Shown: positions 9,098-18,135 of the stretch, in pieces
How the letters are laid out: every line of letters starts with the position of its first letter
How positions within the stretch are numbered: position 1 is the first letter of the stretch
NCBI RefSeq assembly: GCF_033783015.1
Contig: NZ_CP123907.1
Coordinates: 1,426,001 to 1,490,000, forward strand
Source: Corynebacterium sp. 21KM1197
Lineage (GTDB): Bacteria; Actinomycetota; Actinomycetes; Mycobacteriales; Mycobacteriaceae
Direction: 5' to 3'
Length of the DNA: 64,000 nt
Translations under genes and position numbers: made by a program
The notes under the pieces: generated by a model
Database searches by the model: none
What the model saw: the letters and a program-made list of their open reading frames with translations, nothing else
Told to the model about the DNA's origin: nothing

Positions 9098-9655
9098 TTA
9101 AACCTCCATCAGCTCCGTTTCCTTATTGGACACAACCTCGTCCACCTTGGCCACGTATTCCTGCGTGGTCTTATCCAGTTCCTTCTCGGCTGCGATTACC
9201 TCGTCCTCACCGGCATCGCCATCCTTTTGCAGCTTCTTCAGCTGCTCCATGCCCTTGCGGCGCACATTGCGGATAGCGATCTTGCCGTCCTCGCCCTTGG
9301 ACTTGGCCAGCTTCACCATTTCCTTGCGGCGCTCCTCCGTAAGCTGGGGCACCGTCACGCGCAGCACGTGGCCATCGTTGGTGGGGTTCACGCCGAGGTC
9401 GGAGTTACGGATTGCGTCCTCGATCTCGCCCATGATGGAGGGCTCGTAGGGCTTGATGAGCAGCATGCGCGGCTCCGGCACCGAGATGGAGGCCATCTGG
9501 GTAATGGGGGTGGGCACTCCGTAGTACTCGGCCATCACGCCGTTGAACATGGAGGGGTTGGCGCGCCCGGTGCGGATCGTGGTGAGATCCTCGCGGGTGT
9601 GCTCCACGGTGTTACCCATGCGTTCTTCGGCTTCCATCAAAATCTCATCAATCAT
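9098..9655 (-). CDS. frr: ribosome recycling factor
   Basis: Full-length RRF (185 residues), which with EF-G splits the post-termination ribosome. Typical features are [47 protein letters not shown], then the helical domain with [19 protein letters not shown]. The start ATG 9655 is preceded by AGAAAAGGAT. A 162-bp gap separates it from pyrH, enough for its own promoter, although I could not place one with confidence. cdsA follows 38 bp downstream. Confidence 0.97.
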   Translation of the reverse strand: MIDEILMEAEERMGNTVEHTREDLTTIRTGRANPSMFNGVMAEYYGVPTPITQMASISVPEPRMLLIKPYEPSIMGEIEDAIRNSDLGVNPTNDGHVLRVTVPQLTEERRKEMVKLAKSKGEDGKIAIRNVRRKGMEQLKKLQKDGDAGEDEVIAAEKELDKTTQEYVAKVDEVVSNKETELMEV

Positions 9656-9817
9656 GGTTCATCCTTTTCTCTTTGAATAACTATCTATTAGGGGCACGGC
9701 GTCGCGCTCCCATGATGAGGGCACGGGCGCAAAGTAGCTTCGGCTTATCGACGAGCGACGGCCGCGCTATATCAGGATCAAATCTATCAGCACAGCGCCC
9801 CGTCCAGCACGGAAATT

Positions 9818-10552
9818 TTAGGACTTCACCAGGGTTCCGATGCGCTCCCCGGCCACCGCGCGGGCGATATTGCCCTGGGTGAGCAGGTTGAACACCAAAA
9901 TCGGCATGTCATTGTCCATGCACAGGCTAAACGCCGTGGCATCCGCCACCTTGAGGTTCTTCTCAATGACCTCACGCGGGGTGATCTCATCGTAGAGGGT
10001 GGCCTCCGGGTTGGTGCGCGGATCGTCCGAGTACACGCCGTCCACGGCCTTGGCCATGAGCAGCACCTCGCAGCCGATCTCCAGGGCGCGCTGCGCTGCG
10101 GTGGTATCCGTGGAGAAATACGGCATACCCATGCCCGCACCAAAAATCACCACGCGCCCCTTATCCAGGTGGCGCGCGGCGCGCAGCGGAAGATACGGCT
10201 CCGAGATCTGGGCCATGTTAATGGCCGTTTGCACGCGGCACTCCACACCCTCTTGCAGCAGGAAATCCTGCAAGGCCAGGCAGTTCATCACGGTGCCGAG
10301 CATTCCCATGTAATCGGAACGCGCGCGATCCATGCCGCGCTGCTGCAACTGCGCCCCGCGGAAGAAGTTGCCGCCGCCAATCACCACGGCGATCTCCGCC
10401 CCTGTTCGGGCCACCTCCGCGATCTGGCGGGCCACGTTCTCCACCACATCGGGATCAATGCCCACCTGACCGCCGCCAAACATCTCACCGCCGAGCTTTA
10501 GCATGACGCGGCGGTATCCTTCGCTTCTGGCGTTATCCTGCGGAGAGGTCAC
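9818..10552 (-). CDS. pyrH: UMP kinase
   Basis: Bacterial-type UMP kinase (244 residues) of the amino-acid-kinase fold, phosphorylating UMP to UDP. Seen: [49 protein letters not shown], and [19 protein letters not shown]. It starts with GTG 10552, supported by AAGGAG 8 nt upstream; a possible -10 TAGACT lies about 40 bp further up. It is separated from tsf by the tsf terminator, so it is likely transcribed on its own or with frr. Confidence 0.97.
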   Translation of the reverse strand: MTSPQDNARSEGYRRVMLKLGGEMFGGGQVGIDPDVVENVARQIAEVARTGAEIAVVIGGGNFFRGAQLQQRGMDRARSDYMGMLGTVMNCLALQDFLLQEGVECRVQTAINMAQISEPYLPLRAARHLDKGRVVIFGAGMGMPYFSTDTTAAQRALEIGCEVLLMAKAVDGVYSDDPRTNPEATLYDEITPREVIEKNLKVADATAFSLCMDNDMPILVFNLLTQGNIARAVAGERIGTLVKS

Positions 10553-10688
10553 CGGGAGACTCCTTCTCTTTCACGTGATGGCTGTATTCCTCCGGCTAGT
10601 CTACCGTGCCGCGCGAGCCGCATAGCGCTGCGCCACAGGCTGCGGGATTGCACTACCGACGCCACCCCTCGGCGTCGCTTAGCATAAA

Positions 10689-10729
10689 GCAAAAGACCTG
10701 CGCTCGGTACGTGCTACCGGGCGCAGGTC
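10689..10729 (-). terminator. terminator downstream of tsf
   Basis: A 9-bp perfect stem (GACCTGCGC 10695-10703 with GCGCAGGTC 10721-10729) is followed on the minus strand by TTTTGCTTT. It lies 13 bp beyond the tsf stop and separates rpsB-tsf from pyrH. Confidence 0.9.
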
Positions 10730-10742
10730 TGCTGCGGGAAAA

Positions 10743-11561
10743 TTACTGCTGGCCAACCTCGAAGCGGGCGAAGCCGGTGATGGTCACGCCGGCCTCCTTG
10801 GCCACGTCGCCCACGGACTTCTTGCCATCGGCCACGGAAGCCTGCTCCAGCAGCACGACGTCCTTGTAGAAGCCGTTGAGGCGACCCTCCACGATCTTCG
10901 GGATAGCCTGCTCCGGCTTGCCCTCCTCGCGGGTGATCTGCTCAGCGATGGAGCGCTCCTTCTCCACCACCTCGGCGGGAACGGACTCGCGGTTGAGGTA
11001 ACGCGCCTTCAGCGCGGCCACCTGCATGGCCACCGCGTGCGCGGCCTTCTCGTCCTCACCCTCGTAAGCCACGAGCACGCCCACGGCCGGGGGCAGATCA
11101 GCGGAACGCTGGTGCAGGTACACGGAGATCTTCTCGCCCTCCAGGGTGACGGCGCGGCGCAGCTCCAGCTTCTCACCGATCTTGGCGGAAAGCTCCTGCA
11201 AAACCTCGGAAGCGGGCTTGCCATCGACGTCCACGGCGGCCAGCTCCTCGGCGGAGTTAGCCTTGACAGCGGCGGCGGCCTCGGCGATCTTGGCGGCAAG
11301 GTCCTTGAACTCGGCGTTCTTGGCCACGAAGTCCGTCTCCGAGTTCACCTCGATCATGGTGTTGCCGGAAACGGCGATCAGGCCCTCCAGAGCGTTGCGC
11401 TCGGCGCGCTTACCGACGTCCTTGGCGCCCTTGATGCGCAGGTTCTCCACGGCCTTCTCAAAGTCACCGTCGGTCTCATCGAGAGCCTTCTTGCAGTCGA
11501 GCATCCCGGAGCCGGTCATCTCGCGCAGCTTCTTCACATCAGCAGCAGTGTAGTTCGCCAT
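10743..11561 (-). CDS. tsf: elongation factor Ts
   Basis: Nucleotide exchange factor for EF-Tu, 272 residues. The N-terminal UBA-like region ([19 protein letters not shown]), the EF-Tu contact motif TDFVAKN and the dimerisation region are all present. The start ATG 11561 follows AAGGAGG with 12 nt spacing; a longer upstream frame to 11639 has no support. Second gene of the rpsB-tsf operon, with an internal hairpin (11699-11741) between the two genes that may set a lower tsf dose. Confidence 0.97.
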   Translation of the reverse strand: MANYTAADVKKLREMTGSGMLDCKKALDETDGDFEKAVENLRIKGAKDVGKRAERNALEGLIAVSGNTMIEVNSETDFVAKNAEFKDLAAKIAEAAAAVKANSAEELAAVDVDGKPASEVLQELSAKIGEKLELRRAVTLEGEKISVYLHQRSADLPPAVGVLVAYEGEDEKAAHAVAMQVAALKARYLNRESVPAEVVEKERSIAEQITREEGKPEQAIPKIVEGRLNGFYKDVVLLEQASVADGKKSVGDVAKEAGVTITGFARFEVGQQ

Positions 11562-11698
11562 TGTTGGGGCGATCCTCCTTGTGTAGAAACAGTTACCGTT
11601 AGAAATCGTAGCGGAGAAATACCGAGCGCGTTGAGCCACGACAACTCGCAGCGCGCACGGCCACCGATACGATTCCTCACGGCGGGGTTATATAAAGA

Positions 11699-11741
11699 GA
11701 AAACAAAACGAGAGGCCCCTGGGTGTATCCACCTGGGGCCT
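11699..11741 (-). terminator. intercistronic hairpin between rpsB and tsf
   Basis: A 7-bp stem (AGGCCCC / GGGGCCT) with a further inner pairing GGTG/CACC is followed on the minus strand by CTCGTTTTGTTTTC. The T-tract is interrupted, so it is probably a partial terminator or attenuator rather than a full stop. Confidence 0.7.
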
Positions 11742-11774
11742 ACGCTTGTGCGGGCACAATACCCGGAGAGAGGA

Positions 11775-12578
11775 TTAAGCCTCCTGGATTGCCTCGGCGG
11801 CGTCGGCCTCCTGGGCCTTCTGCGCGTCCTGGGCTTCCTTCTCCTGGGTATCCCCAGCGGCTTCCTTAGCGGCGGCCAACTGGCGCTCCTCGCGGGACTT
11901 CTTGCCCTCGATCACGGCCTCGCTCACCACGTGGGTGAGGATGTTCACGGAACGAATGGCGTCATCATTGCCCGGAATCGGGTAAGCCACATCATCGGGA
12001 TCGCAGTTGGTGTCCAGGATGGCCACCACCGGGATGTTGAGCTTGTGCGCCTCGTGGACGGCGATGTGCTCCTTGTTGGTGTCCACGATCCACAGGGCGG
12101 AGGGCACCTTGGTCATCTCAGCGATACCGCCCAGAACGCGCTCCAACTTCACGCGCTCGCGGGTGAGCATGAGAACTTCCTTCTTGGTGCGGCCCTTGTA
12201 GCCGTCCTCGGCAGCGTCCATGGCCTGAAGTTCCTTCATGCGGGACAGGCGCTTGGACACGGTCTGGAAGTTGGTGAGCATACCGCCGAGCCAGCGGTGA
12301 TTGACGTAGGGCATGCCCACGCGCTCAGCCTCGGTCTGAATGGCCTCCTGGGCCTGCTTCTTGGTGCCCACAAAGAGGATGTTGCCGCCGTGCGCGACGG
12401 TCTCCTTGATGAACTCGTAGGCCTCATCGATGTAGGTCAGCGTCTGCTGAAGATCAATGATGTAAATGCCGTTGCGATCGGTGAAGATGAAGCGACGCAT
12501 CTTCGGGTTCCAGCGACGGGTCTGGTGGCCAAAGTGAACACCAGAGTCCAGAAGCTCGCGCATGGTCACGACTGCCAT
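11775..12578 (-). CDS. rpsB: 30S ribosomal protein S2
   Basis: S2 of 267 residues. [22 protein letters not shown] at the start and [28 protein letters not shown] and [12 protein letters not shown] later are diagnostic. The C-terminal 35 residues are an Ala/Glu/Gln-rich acidic extension, common in actinobacterial S2. Start ATG 12578 has AAGGAAG upstream. It is transcribed from a strong-looking promoter at 12768-12796 through a leader of about 180 nt. Confidence 0.98.
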   Translation of the reverse strand: MAVVTMRELLDSGVHFGHQTRRWNPKMRRFIFTDRNGIYIIDLQQTLTYIDEAYEFIKETVAHGGNILFVGTKKQAQEAIQTEAERVGMPYVNHRWLGGMLTNFQTVSKRLSRMKELQAMDAAEDGYKGRTKKEVLMLTRERVKLERVLGGIAEMTKVPSALWIVDTNKEHIAVHEAHKLNIPVVAILDTNCDPDDVAYPIPGNDDAIRSVNILTHVVSEAVIEGKKSREERQLAAAKEAAGDTQEKEAQDAQKAQEADAAEAIQEA

Positions 12579-12761
12579 GGTGTGCTTCCTTTCTTATATT
12601 GTCTTTCGGTTTTGAAACTGCAACAGGTTTTGTTGTTTTGTCCTGCGCCCTGGCGGGTACGCCTCATCACTCCAACACCCGGCTTAGCCGGGACCACGTC
12701 GGGGTACATTGCGTATTCCGCGCGTAGTCAGCAGCCCATCGCGGGGATAGACACACTGCTG
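12579..12761 (-). promoter_or_regulatory. long 5' leader of rpsB, candidate S2 autoregulatory RNA
   Basis: If transcription starts about 7 nt after the -10 box, the rpsB message has a leader of roughly 180 nt. It contains a near-loopless palindromic hairpin (CCCGGCT / AGCCGGG, 12678-12692), then an A/C-rich stretch rich in AAAAC before AAGGAAG and the ATG. Ribosomal-protein operons often carry autoregulatory leaders; that this one binds S2 is inference. Confidence 0.4.
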
Positions 12762-12767
12762 CATGCC

Positions 12768-12796
12768 ATACTATCCCCCTCTAGCCCGCACATCAA
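12768..12796 (-). promoter_or_regulatory. sigma-A promoter of rpsB-tsf
   Basis: On the minus strand, -35 TTGATG (12791-12796) and -10 TAGTAT (12768-12773) are separated by exactly 17 bp. This is the best housekeeping promoter match seen in the window. Confidence 0.75.
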
Positions 12797-12910
12797 ACCC
12801 ACCGCCGGACTTTTCCACAGGTAAATCACCCCTTTCACTCCCGTACCGTTATCCACAGTCCGCACCGATGCGGCTTCCACGCCTATGCCACGCACCGGCA
12901 CGATGGGGCC

Positions 12911-13495
12911 ATGAATCCACACCGCATCTACTTGCTTCTCTGCTTCTTCTGCGTTCTGATCCTCCTCTTCTCCTCCATTGCTCCCCCACACGCCTTTGCC
13001 TGGGTTTCCCCCACCACTCATGGGCCCTCCCCCGGCGTGGTACACCAGGCCTATAATCCGCCCCAACACAACTGGCTCAGCGGGCACCGAGGGGTGGACC
13101 TCGCGGCGACACCCGGCTCCCCCATCTACGCGGCGGGCGATGGCACGGTGGCCTTTATCGGCGTGGTGGCCGGAAGCCCCACCGTCTCCATCGACCACGA
13201 GGAGCCGCTGCCTGCGGCTGCGACTGCATCCGATGCCCCAGCCGTGGGGCAAGAAATCACCATCCGCACCACCTACCAACCAGTGATCCCCCACGTGGAA
13301 AAGGGGCAAAGGGTACGCGAGGGTGAGATGATCGGACACATGGGAGGCCAACCCGCTCCACGCCATCAGGTGACGAGCGGCTTGCATTGGGGAGCGCGCA
13401 TTCTGCCCACCGATGACCGCTACATCAATCCGCTCATTCTCCTCCCCACCCCCACGATTCGGCTCAAGCCGCTCTCCCCCGATCGGAGCGCCTAG
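12911..13495 (+). CDS. secreted M23-like peptidoglycan peptidase domain protein, possibly degenerate
   Basis: A 194-residue exported protein: residues 5-30 form a signal peptide (hydrophobic IYLLLCFFCVLILLFSSIA, then APPHAFA). The LytM/M23 fold follows, with HRGVDLA (zinc ligands H and D), PIYAAGDGTVAFIG, GQRVREGEMIGHMGG and GLHWGAR. The last motif keeps the zinc histidine of HxH but has Gly where a catalytic His usually stands, and the mid-domain YxH segment reads TYQP, so the general-base histidines seem absent. M23-type genes next to rpsB are common in actinobacteria. It may bind or regulate cell-wall hydrolysis rather than cut. The ATG 12911 start has only a weak GATGGGG ribosome site. 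Confidence 0.82.
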   Translation: MNPHRIYLLLCFFCVLILLFSSIAPPHAFAWVSPTTHGPSPGVVHQAYNPPQHNWLSGHRGVDLAATPGSPIYAAGDGTVAFIGVVAGSPTVSIDHEEPLPAAATASDAPAVGQEITIRTTYQPVIPHVEKGQRVREGEMIGHMGGQPAPRHQVTSGLHWGARILPTDDRYINPLILLPTPTIRLKPLSPDRSA

Positions 13496-13508
13496 TAAGA
13501 GCAGCGGA

Positions 13509-14474
13509 TCACGCACGCGGGTGCGCCTGCTCATACACCCTTTTCAGGCGTTGCGTGCTCACGTGGGTATAAATCTGCGTGGTCTGCATGGAGGAATGTC
13601 CCAATAGTTCCTGCACCTCCCTAAGATCCGCCCCGCCCTCTAAGAGATGAGTGGCGGCACTATGCCGCAGACCATGCGGGGTAAGCCCCTCCGCCCCCAC
13701 TCCCCGGGCGGCCACCTCCACTATCCGGCGCACCTGGCGGGGATTGATCCTTCCGCCCCTGCTGCCCAGGAAGAGCGCCTCGGAATCCTTCCCACCCGCG
13801 CCAACCCTGGTATTTTTACGCTCCAACTCCGGGCGCCCCTCCGCCAGCCACCTTTCTAATGCGGCTCGGGCGGGCTGCCCAAAGGGAACCACGCGCTCCT
13901 TATTTCCCTTGCCCAACACGCGCACAGTGCCCCCTCGGAGATCAAGCCGGGGCACGTCTAAACCACACAATTCCGATACTCGGATACCCGTGGCATAGAG
14001 CAATTCCACCATCGCTCGGTTACGCAGGCCCTCGGGCGTTTCTGGTAACTCGGAAGCGTCCGAGGCGGATTCCCCATGTGCCGCGCCCGAAAGATAATTC
14101 CCCTCCACCAGGTCCTGGGCCTGATCGGTGCTCAGCACCCTGGGCAAGGTGCGGTGAATCTTCGGTGTCTTTAACCGCACGGACACGTCTGCTTCCACGT
14201 GTCCCTGATCAAAAGCCCAGCGGGAAAAGGCCCGCGCGGCTGCCGTTCGCCGCGCAATGGTGGATCGGCTCATGCCCTTCTCCACGGCGATCCCCAGCCA
14301 CGTGCGCAAAAGATTGAGGTCTAATTGCGCAAAAGTGGGCGCTAATTCCGCAAGATCTAGGAGGTCGTTGCGATAAGCACGGATAGTTGCCTCCGCTCGG
14401 CCCAACACCAAGCGCTGGTATTCGGCAAAGTCCTCCACTGCCTCACGCACCTGAGTCGCCACAGCCTCGCTCAT
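13509..14474 (-). CDS. xerC: tyrosine recombinase XerC-type
   Basis: Site-specific recombinase (321 residues) that resolves chromosome dimers at dif. N-terminal SAM-like DNA-binding domain to about 110, then the catalytic domain with the conserved Arg in ATGIRVSELCGLD, HGLRHSAATHLLEGGADLREVQELLGHSSMQTTQIYTHV (H-x-x-R, H and the Tyr nucleophile). Between residues 130 and 150 is a short insert (GAAHGESASDASELPETPE) that is not in the E. coli protein but is usual here. Neighbours dprA and comM make a conserved DNA-processing block. 68 bp separate it from dprA upstream. Confidence 0.95.
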   Translation of the reverse strand: MSEAVATQVREAVEDFAEYQRLVLGRAEATIRAYRNDLLDLAELAPTFAQLDLNLLRTWLGIAVEKGMSRSTIARRTAAARAFSRWAFDQGHVEADVSVRLKTPKIHRTLPRVLSTDQAQDLVEGNYLSGAAHGESASDASELPETPEGLRNRAMVELLYATGIRVSELCGLDVPRLDLRGGTVRVLGKGNKERVVPFGQPARAALERWLAEGRPELERKNTRVGAGGKDSEALFLGSRGGRINPRQVRRIVEVAARGVGAEGLTPHGLRHSAATHLLEGGADLREVQELLGHSSMQTTQIYTHVSTQRLKRVYEQAHPRA

Positions 14475-14543
14475 GGGTGCTTATTTTAGGTTCCCTCGGC
14501 TTTTCCTTCCATACAACGCCTGCCTCAAAGCCTGCCCGACCCC

Positions 14544-15728
14544 TCAATCAGTGTTTCCCCCGCCTCCCATCACGCGGCACCACTGATTTCCGGTCAAGGT
14601 CACCAGGTTTTTGGTGCTCAACTCCACCAATAGATGAACGGTAAGCGGCAGGGAGAGCCCTGCCTGCCGGGCAATCTCCTGTGTCTCCTCGCCACCAGAT
14701 ACGGGGAGGGCATCAAAAACGCGCAGTTCGTTCCTGCTGAGGGCTTGAATGGAATCGGGCGCATAACTCAACTCGTATTGCTCGGCCACGTCCACGGCCC
14801 CCACGGCGCTTAATAGCCCTCGAATATCATCCGCGCTGGTGACCAACTGCGCTCGACCCTCTCTAATGCGCTCGTGGCAGCCCAAAGAACCCACGCCCGT
14901 AATCGGGCCCGGCACCGCCATGGCAATCCGCCCCAGGCCCTCCGCCCAGCTCAGCGTGTTCAGGGCCCCAGAGCGCCAGGCCGCCTCCACCACCACGGTT
15001 CCTTGGCTTAAGGCCGCCACCAGCCTGTTGCGGGTAAGAAAGCGGTGACGCTGCGGAGGAACCTCCGGCGGATACTCCGTGACCACCGCACCGGTCTGCG
15101 CGATGGCGTCGAAAAGCCTGGCGTGCCGGGCTGGATAGGTCCGGTCTATCCCGCAAGCGGCAATCACCACCGTGGCTCCCCCGCAACGCAACGCCGTCTG
15201 GTGTGCCTCGGCGTCAATGCCCAGGGCCCCGCCGGAGATCACCGTCCATTTGTGCTGGGCCAGCCCCTGTACCAGGTGGGCCGTGGCCTGCGCGCCATAA
15301 CGCGATTGTGCCCTGGTGCCCACCACGGCCACGGCCTGCGCGCAGAGGTGGCTGAGGTTCCCACCCCGCACCCACAAGGCATGGGGAGCCACGGCGTCGG
15401 ATTGGTAGGTGCGCAGGTGGGTGCTTACCCCACTGCGGGCAAAGCCAAAGGCATGATCGAGTTGTTGCTCGGGCCATTCCGGGTGTCCGGGATGAATCAA
15501 GCGAGCACCGCGCTCGCGCGCCAAAATGAGATCCTGCTCCGCCCTATCCCAGTCATAGCGCGTGGCGGTCTGGCCCAAAAGATCCCCCACCCACCTCTTG
15601 CGCCTGCGTATCCCCTCCGCGATGGCCGGGGCCTCGCGCCCCTGGGCCAAGAGGTCGGTGAGTTCCCGGGAGGGACCCTCCACCACGCGGGAAAGATAGG
15701 CAAAGGCCAGTTCCTGCTCAGAAAACAT
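14544..15728 (-). CDS. dprA: DNA-processing protein DprA
   Basis: Single-stranded-DNA-binding RecA loader of natural transformation, 394 residues. The Rossmann-like DNA_processg_A domain is visible with AVAVVGTRAQSRYG, WTVISGGALGIDAEAHQTAL, RNRLVAALSQGTVVVEAAWRSGALNT and the C-terminal winged helix (about 315-385: LSRNELRVFDALPVSGGEETQEIARQAGLS). It sits 5 bp after comM, consistent with co-transcription. Whether this organism is competent cannot be judged from here. Confidence 0.95.
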   Translation of the reverse strand: MFSEQELAFAYLSRVVEGPSRELTDLLAQGREAPAIAEGIRRRKRWVGDLLGQTATRYDWDRAEQDLILARERGARLIHPGHPEWPEQQLDHAFGFARSGVSTHLRTYQSDAVAPHALWVRGGNLSHLCAQAVAVVGTRAQSRYGAQATAHLVQGLAQHKWTVISGGALGIDAEAHQTALRCGGATVVIAACGIDRTYPARHARLFDAIAQTGAVVTEYPPEVPPQRHRFLTRNRLVAALSQGTVVVEAAWRSGALNTLSWAEGLGRIAMAVPGPITGVGSLGCHERIREGRAQLVTSADDIRGLLSAVGAVDVAEQYELSYAPDSIQALSRNELRVFDALPVSGGEETQEIARQAGLSLPLTVHLLVELSTKNLVTLTGNQWCRVMGGGGNTD

Positions 15729-15733
15729 CGTGA

Positions 15734-17233
15734 TTATTCCTTTAACGATCCGTGGAGGTCTATTGCCTCCGAGACTTCCGTTATCCCCGGCTGGGCTCCC
15801 CCGGACAGATCGCTAAGCGTCCAGGCCACGGCCAGGGCGCGATCTACCGCGCGCTGGCTCAGCGTTCCCTGAGCCAGGTATGCCTCCAGAAGCAACATGG
15901 CCTCCTCCGTGGCCGGAAAATGCCGCCGCAGCACCGGAGGAGGGACCTCGGACGTGCACCGCTCGTCTCTCCCGGCGGCGCGCCACCGCGCGCGGGAACG
16001 CTGCCTGGCCTGGGCTACATTTGCCGCTAACTCCGCGCTGCTGCGGGAGGAATCGGTGCGCAGATGCGCACCCACGGCGCTGGTGCGCACGATGATGTCC
16101 AGGCGATCGCGCAGCGGGCCGGAAAGGTTATCCAGGTAGGTGGCTCGCTGCCGGGGCAGGCATCGGCACGCCTGGGGATCATTGGCCGCGCACCGGCAGG
16201 GATTGGCGGCCAGCACCAGTTGGAATCGTGCGGGAAAAAGATATTCGCGGTGGGCGCGGATCAACCGCACCTGGGCGTTATCCAAGGGGGTACGCAGCCC
16301 GTCGAGCACCGCGGCGGGGATCTCGGATACCTCGTCGAGGAAGAGAATCCCGTGATGGGCCAGGGTCACCGCACCCGGGCGGGGTATCCCGCTGCCGCCG
16401 CCCAGCAGCCCCGCCCTGCTGATGGAGTGGTGCGGGGCGATAAACGGCGGGTAAGACACCGGCCCGCTAAAGGAGGGCGCGGCCACCGAATGCACCGCCG
16501 TGGCCTCTAGCGTTTGGCGTTGCGTCAAGGCCGGAAGAATCGTGGGTAATCTTTGGGCAATCATGGATTTTCCCGAACCGGGCGGCCCGATGAGCATGAA
16601 GTGGTGCCCACCGGCGGCGGCCACCTCGGCGGCGCGCACCGCTCGGTGTTGGCCCGCGATCTCGGAAAAGTCACCGAGGTTCTGCGCCGCAGGGCCACCG
16701 CTTTCCCGCCGCGCACGCGGTAATTCCCGCTCGCCGCGCGCCCATTCCACCACCGCCATCAGGCTCGGGGCCACCAACACCTCCGTGGCGCCCACCAAGG
16801 CGGCCTCCGCCTCATTGCCCGGCGGCACCACCGCGCGCCTAAGCCCCTGGCGCTGCGCTCCTAGTAGCGCGGGTAACGCCCCGGAGACGGGCCGCAGGGT
16901 ACCATCGAGCGCCACCTCGCCCAGTAAGAGCGTGGAACCAAGGCGTCGGCGCGCCTCCTCCGCCTGCTCTCCCACCATCATCGCGCTGAGAACGGCCAGG
17001 GTGATCGAGAGGTCAAAGTGCCCTCCCGATTTAGGTAGGGAGGCCGGGGAAAGGGAGACGATGATCTTGGTGCGCGGCCAGGCCAGGCCGCTGTTCGCTA
17101 CCGCCGTGCGGATACGGTCGCGCGATTCGCGCACGGAGGCGTCGCCAAGCCCCACCATGTACATTCCCGGCAGACCGGGACCGATATTTGCCTCCACGGT
17201 CACGGGGTGGGCCCGCACGCCGTGCAGGGCCAT
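15734..17233 (-). CDS. comM: YifB/ComM family Mg-chelatase-like AAA+ ATPase
   Basis: AAA+ helicase related to ComM, which aids branch migration during natural transformation. In the 499 residues: an N-terminal Lon-protease-like fold (MALHGVRAHPVTVEANIGPGLPG, KIIVSLSPASLPKSGGHFDL), Walker A GPPGSGKSMIA, Walker B LFLDEVSEI, and the Mg_chelatase_C region at the end. The family usually starts a few residues earlier with LGRTHT, which is present in frame upstream but without a standard start codon, so ATG 17233 is my call. 10 bp after yraN. The longer frame to 17545 overlaps yraN and is not real. Confidence 0.9.
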   Translation of the reverse strand: MALHGVRAHPVTVEANIGPGLPGMYMVGLGDASVRESRDRIRTAVANSGLAWPRTKIIVSLSPASLPKSGGHFDLSITLAVLSAMMVGEQAEEARRRLGSTLLLGEVALDGTLRPVSGALPALLGAQRQGLRRAVVPPGNEAEAALVGATEVLVAPSLMAVVEWARGERELPRARRESGGPAAQNLGDFSEIAGQHRAVRAAEVAAAGGHHFMLIGPPGSGKSMIAQRLPTILPALTQRQTLEATAVHSVAAPSFSGPVSYPPFIAPHHSISRAGLLGGGSGIPRPGAVTLAHHGILFLDEVSEIPAAVLDGLRTPLDNAQVRLIRAHREYLFPARFQLVLAANPCRCAANDPQACRCLPRQRATYLDNLSGPLRDRLDIIVRTSAVGAHLRTDSSRSSAELAANVAQARQRSRARWRAAGRDERCTSEVPPPVLRRHFPATEEAMLLLEAYLAQGTLSQRAVDRALAVAWTLSDLSGGAQPGITEVSEAIDLHGSLKE

Positions 17234-17243
17234 CGTGTGCGTT

Positions 17244-17687
17244 CTACCCAGGCGGCAGGGACTCAGCAGACCAGCGGGCACCGGAATCCACCCCCTCGTA
17301 GCACTGGGCGTCAAAGACCAGGCGCTCGCAGCGCGAATCCCGGTGCCGCCCCACCACGGTGAGCGCGAGGACGTCGAAACGCACCTGCGCCCAGGGCTTA
17401 TCGCGCAACCACTCGGCGGCGGCACGGCGCATGCGCGATAATTTGCGGCGATCCACCGCCTCTGCAGCACCGAAATCGCGCCCGCTGCGGGTTTTGACCT
17501 CCACGAACACCACGGTTCCCCCGGGCTCGCGCGCGATGAGGTCAATCTCCCCCGAGGCGCACCGCACGTTCATGTTCAGTACGCGCGCCCCGCGCTCGCG
17601 GTAATACGCCGCGGCGAAGGCCTCCCCCTGCTGGCCCAATGTCATTGCTGTTGTCTTTGCCATGACCGCCAGCCTGCCCCGCCGCAC
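17244..17687 (-). CDS. yraN: YraN family (UPF0102) endonuclease-like protein
   Basis: Small protein with a restriction-endonuclease-like fold: GQQGEAFAAAYYRERG, ASGEIDLIAREPGGTVVFVEVKTRSGRDFGAAEAVDRRKLSRM. The E-D-EVK catalytic pattern of the fold is intact. Its role is undefined, though it neighbours rnhB and the recombination genes in most bacteria. Start is GTG 17687 (147 residues) or ATG 17663 (MAKTTAMTL); the latter is closer to family length. The C-terminal RCERLVFDAQCYEGVDSGARW overlaps nothing. Confidence 0.9.
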   Translation of the reverse strand: MRRGRLAVMAKTTAMTLGQQGEAFAAAYYRERGARVLNMNVRCASGEIDLIAREPGGTVVFVEVKTRSGRDFGAAEAVDRRKLSRMRRAAAEWLRDKPWAQVRFDVLALTVVGRHRDSRCERLVFDAQCYEGVDSGARWSAESLPPG

Positions 17688-17707
17688 CGGTCCTCACCGC
17701 AGGACGC

Positions 17708-17744
17708 AAAAAGGTGTGTGGATAACCCCGGTTATCCACACACC
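17708..17744 (-). terminator. terminator after the DUF2469 gene, with opposed DnaA-box sequences in its arms
   Basis: A 15-bp perfect inverted repeat (arms 17713-17727 and 17730-17744) with a 2-nt spacer, followed on the minus strand by TTTTT. Each arm contains a perfect TTATCCACA nonamer (17732-17740 plus strand, 17717-17725 minus strand). Confidence 0.85.
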
Positions 17745-17758
17745 CTGGACGCTCGGTT

Positions 17759-18064
17759 TTACTCCGGCACCACCAGGTCTGGCTTATCCAGTTCCTCGAT
17801 GTTCACGTCCTTGAACGTAATGACCCGCACGTACCGCACGAATCGGGCGGGCCGGTACATGTCCCACACCCAGGCGTCGGACATGCGCACCTCGTAATAC
17901 ACATCCGCGCCGTTGCCGTGCGGAATTAACTCCACGGCATTGGCCAGGTAAAAGCGGCGCTCCGTTTCCACCACGTAGGAGAACTGGCTGACCACATCGC
18001 GGTACTCGCGGTAAAGGGACAACTCCGCCTCGGCCTCATAGTTTTCCAGCTCTTCGGCACTCAT
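17759..18064 (-). CDS. DUF2469 family protein
   Basis: A 101-residue cytosolic protein of the actinobacterial DUF2469 family, function unknown. Conserved features are MSAEELENYEAEAELSLYREYRDVV, FSYVVETERRFYLAN and VRYVRVITFKDVNIEELDKP. It sits between rnhB and yraN, its standard place, and ends at a strong terminator. Confidence 0.9.
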   Translation of the reverse strand: MSAEELENYEAEAELSLYREYRDVVSQFSYVVETERRFYLANAVELIPHGNGADVYYEVRMSDAWVWDMYRPARFVRYVRVITFKDVNIEELDKPDLVVPE

Positions 18065-18135
18065 CGCTCTCCTGTTCCTTCCTCATCTCAACGCTCACCC
18101 CTTGTCCCGCAGAAGCACCACGGAACTCGATGCGC

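Larger units (their letters stand above)
12579..12910. other. rpsB / M23 divergent intergenic region
   Basis: 332 bp without a gene. It holds the rpsB leader and promoter on the minus strand. Toward the M23 gene there is a perfect DnaA-box sequence TTATCCACA at 12849-12857 and a one-mismatch copy TTTTCCACA at 12808-12816. I could not identify a plus-strand promoter. Confidence 0.55.
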
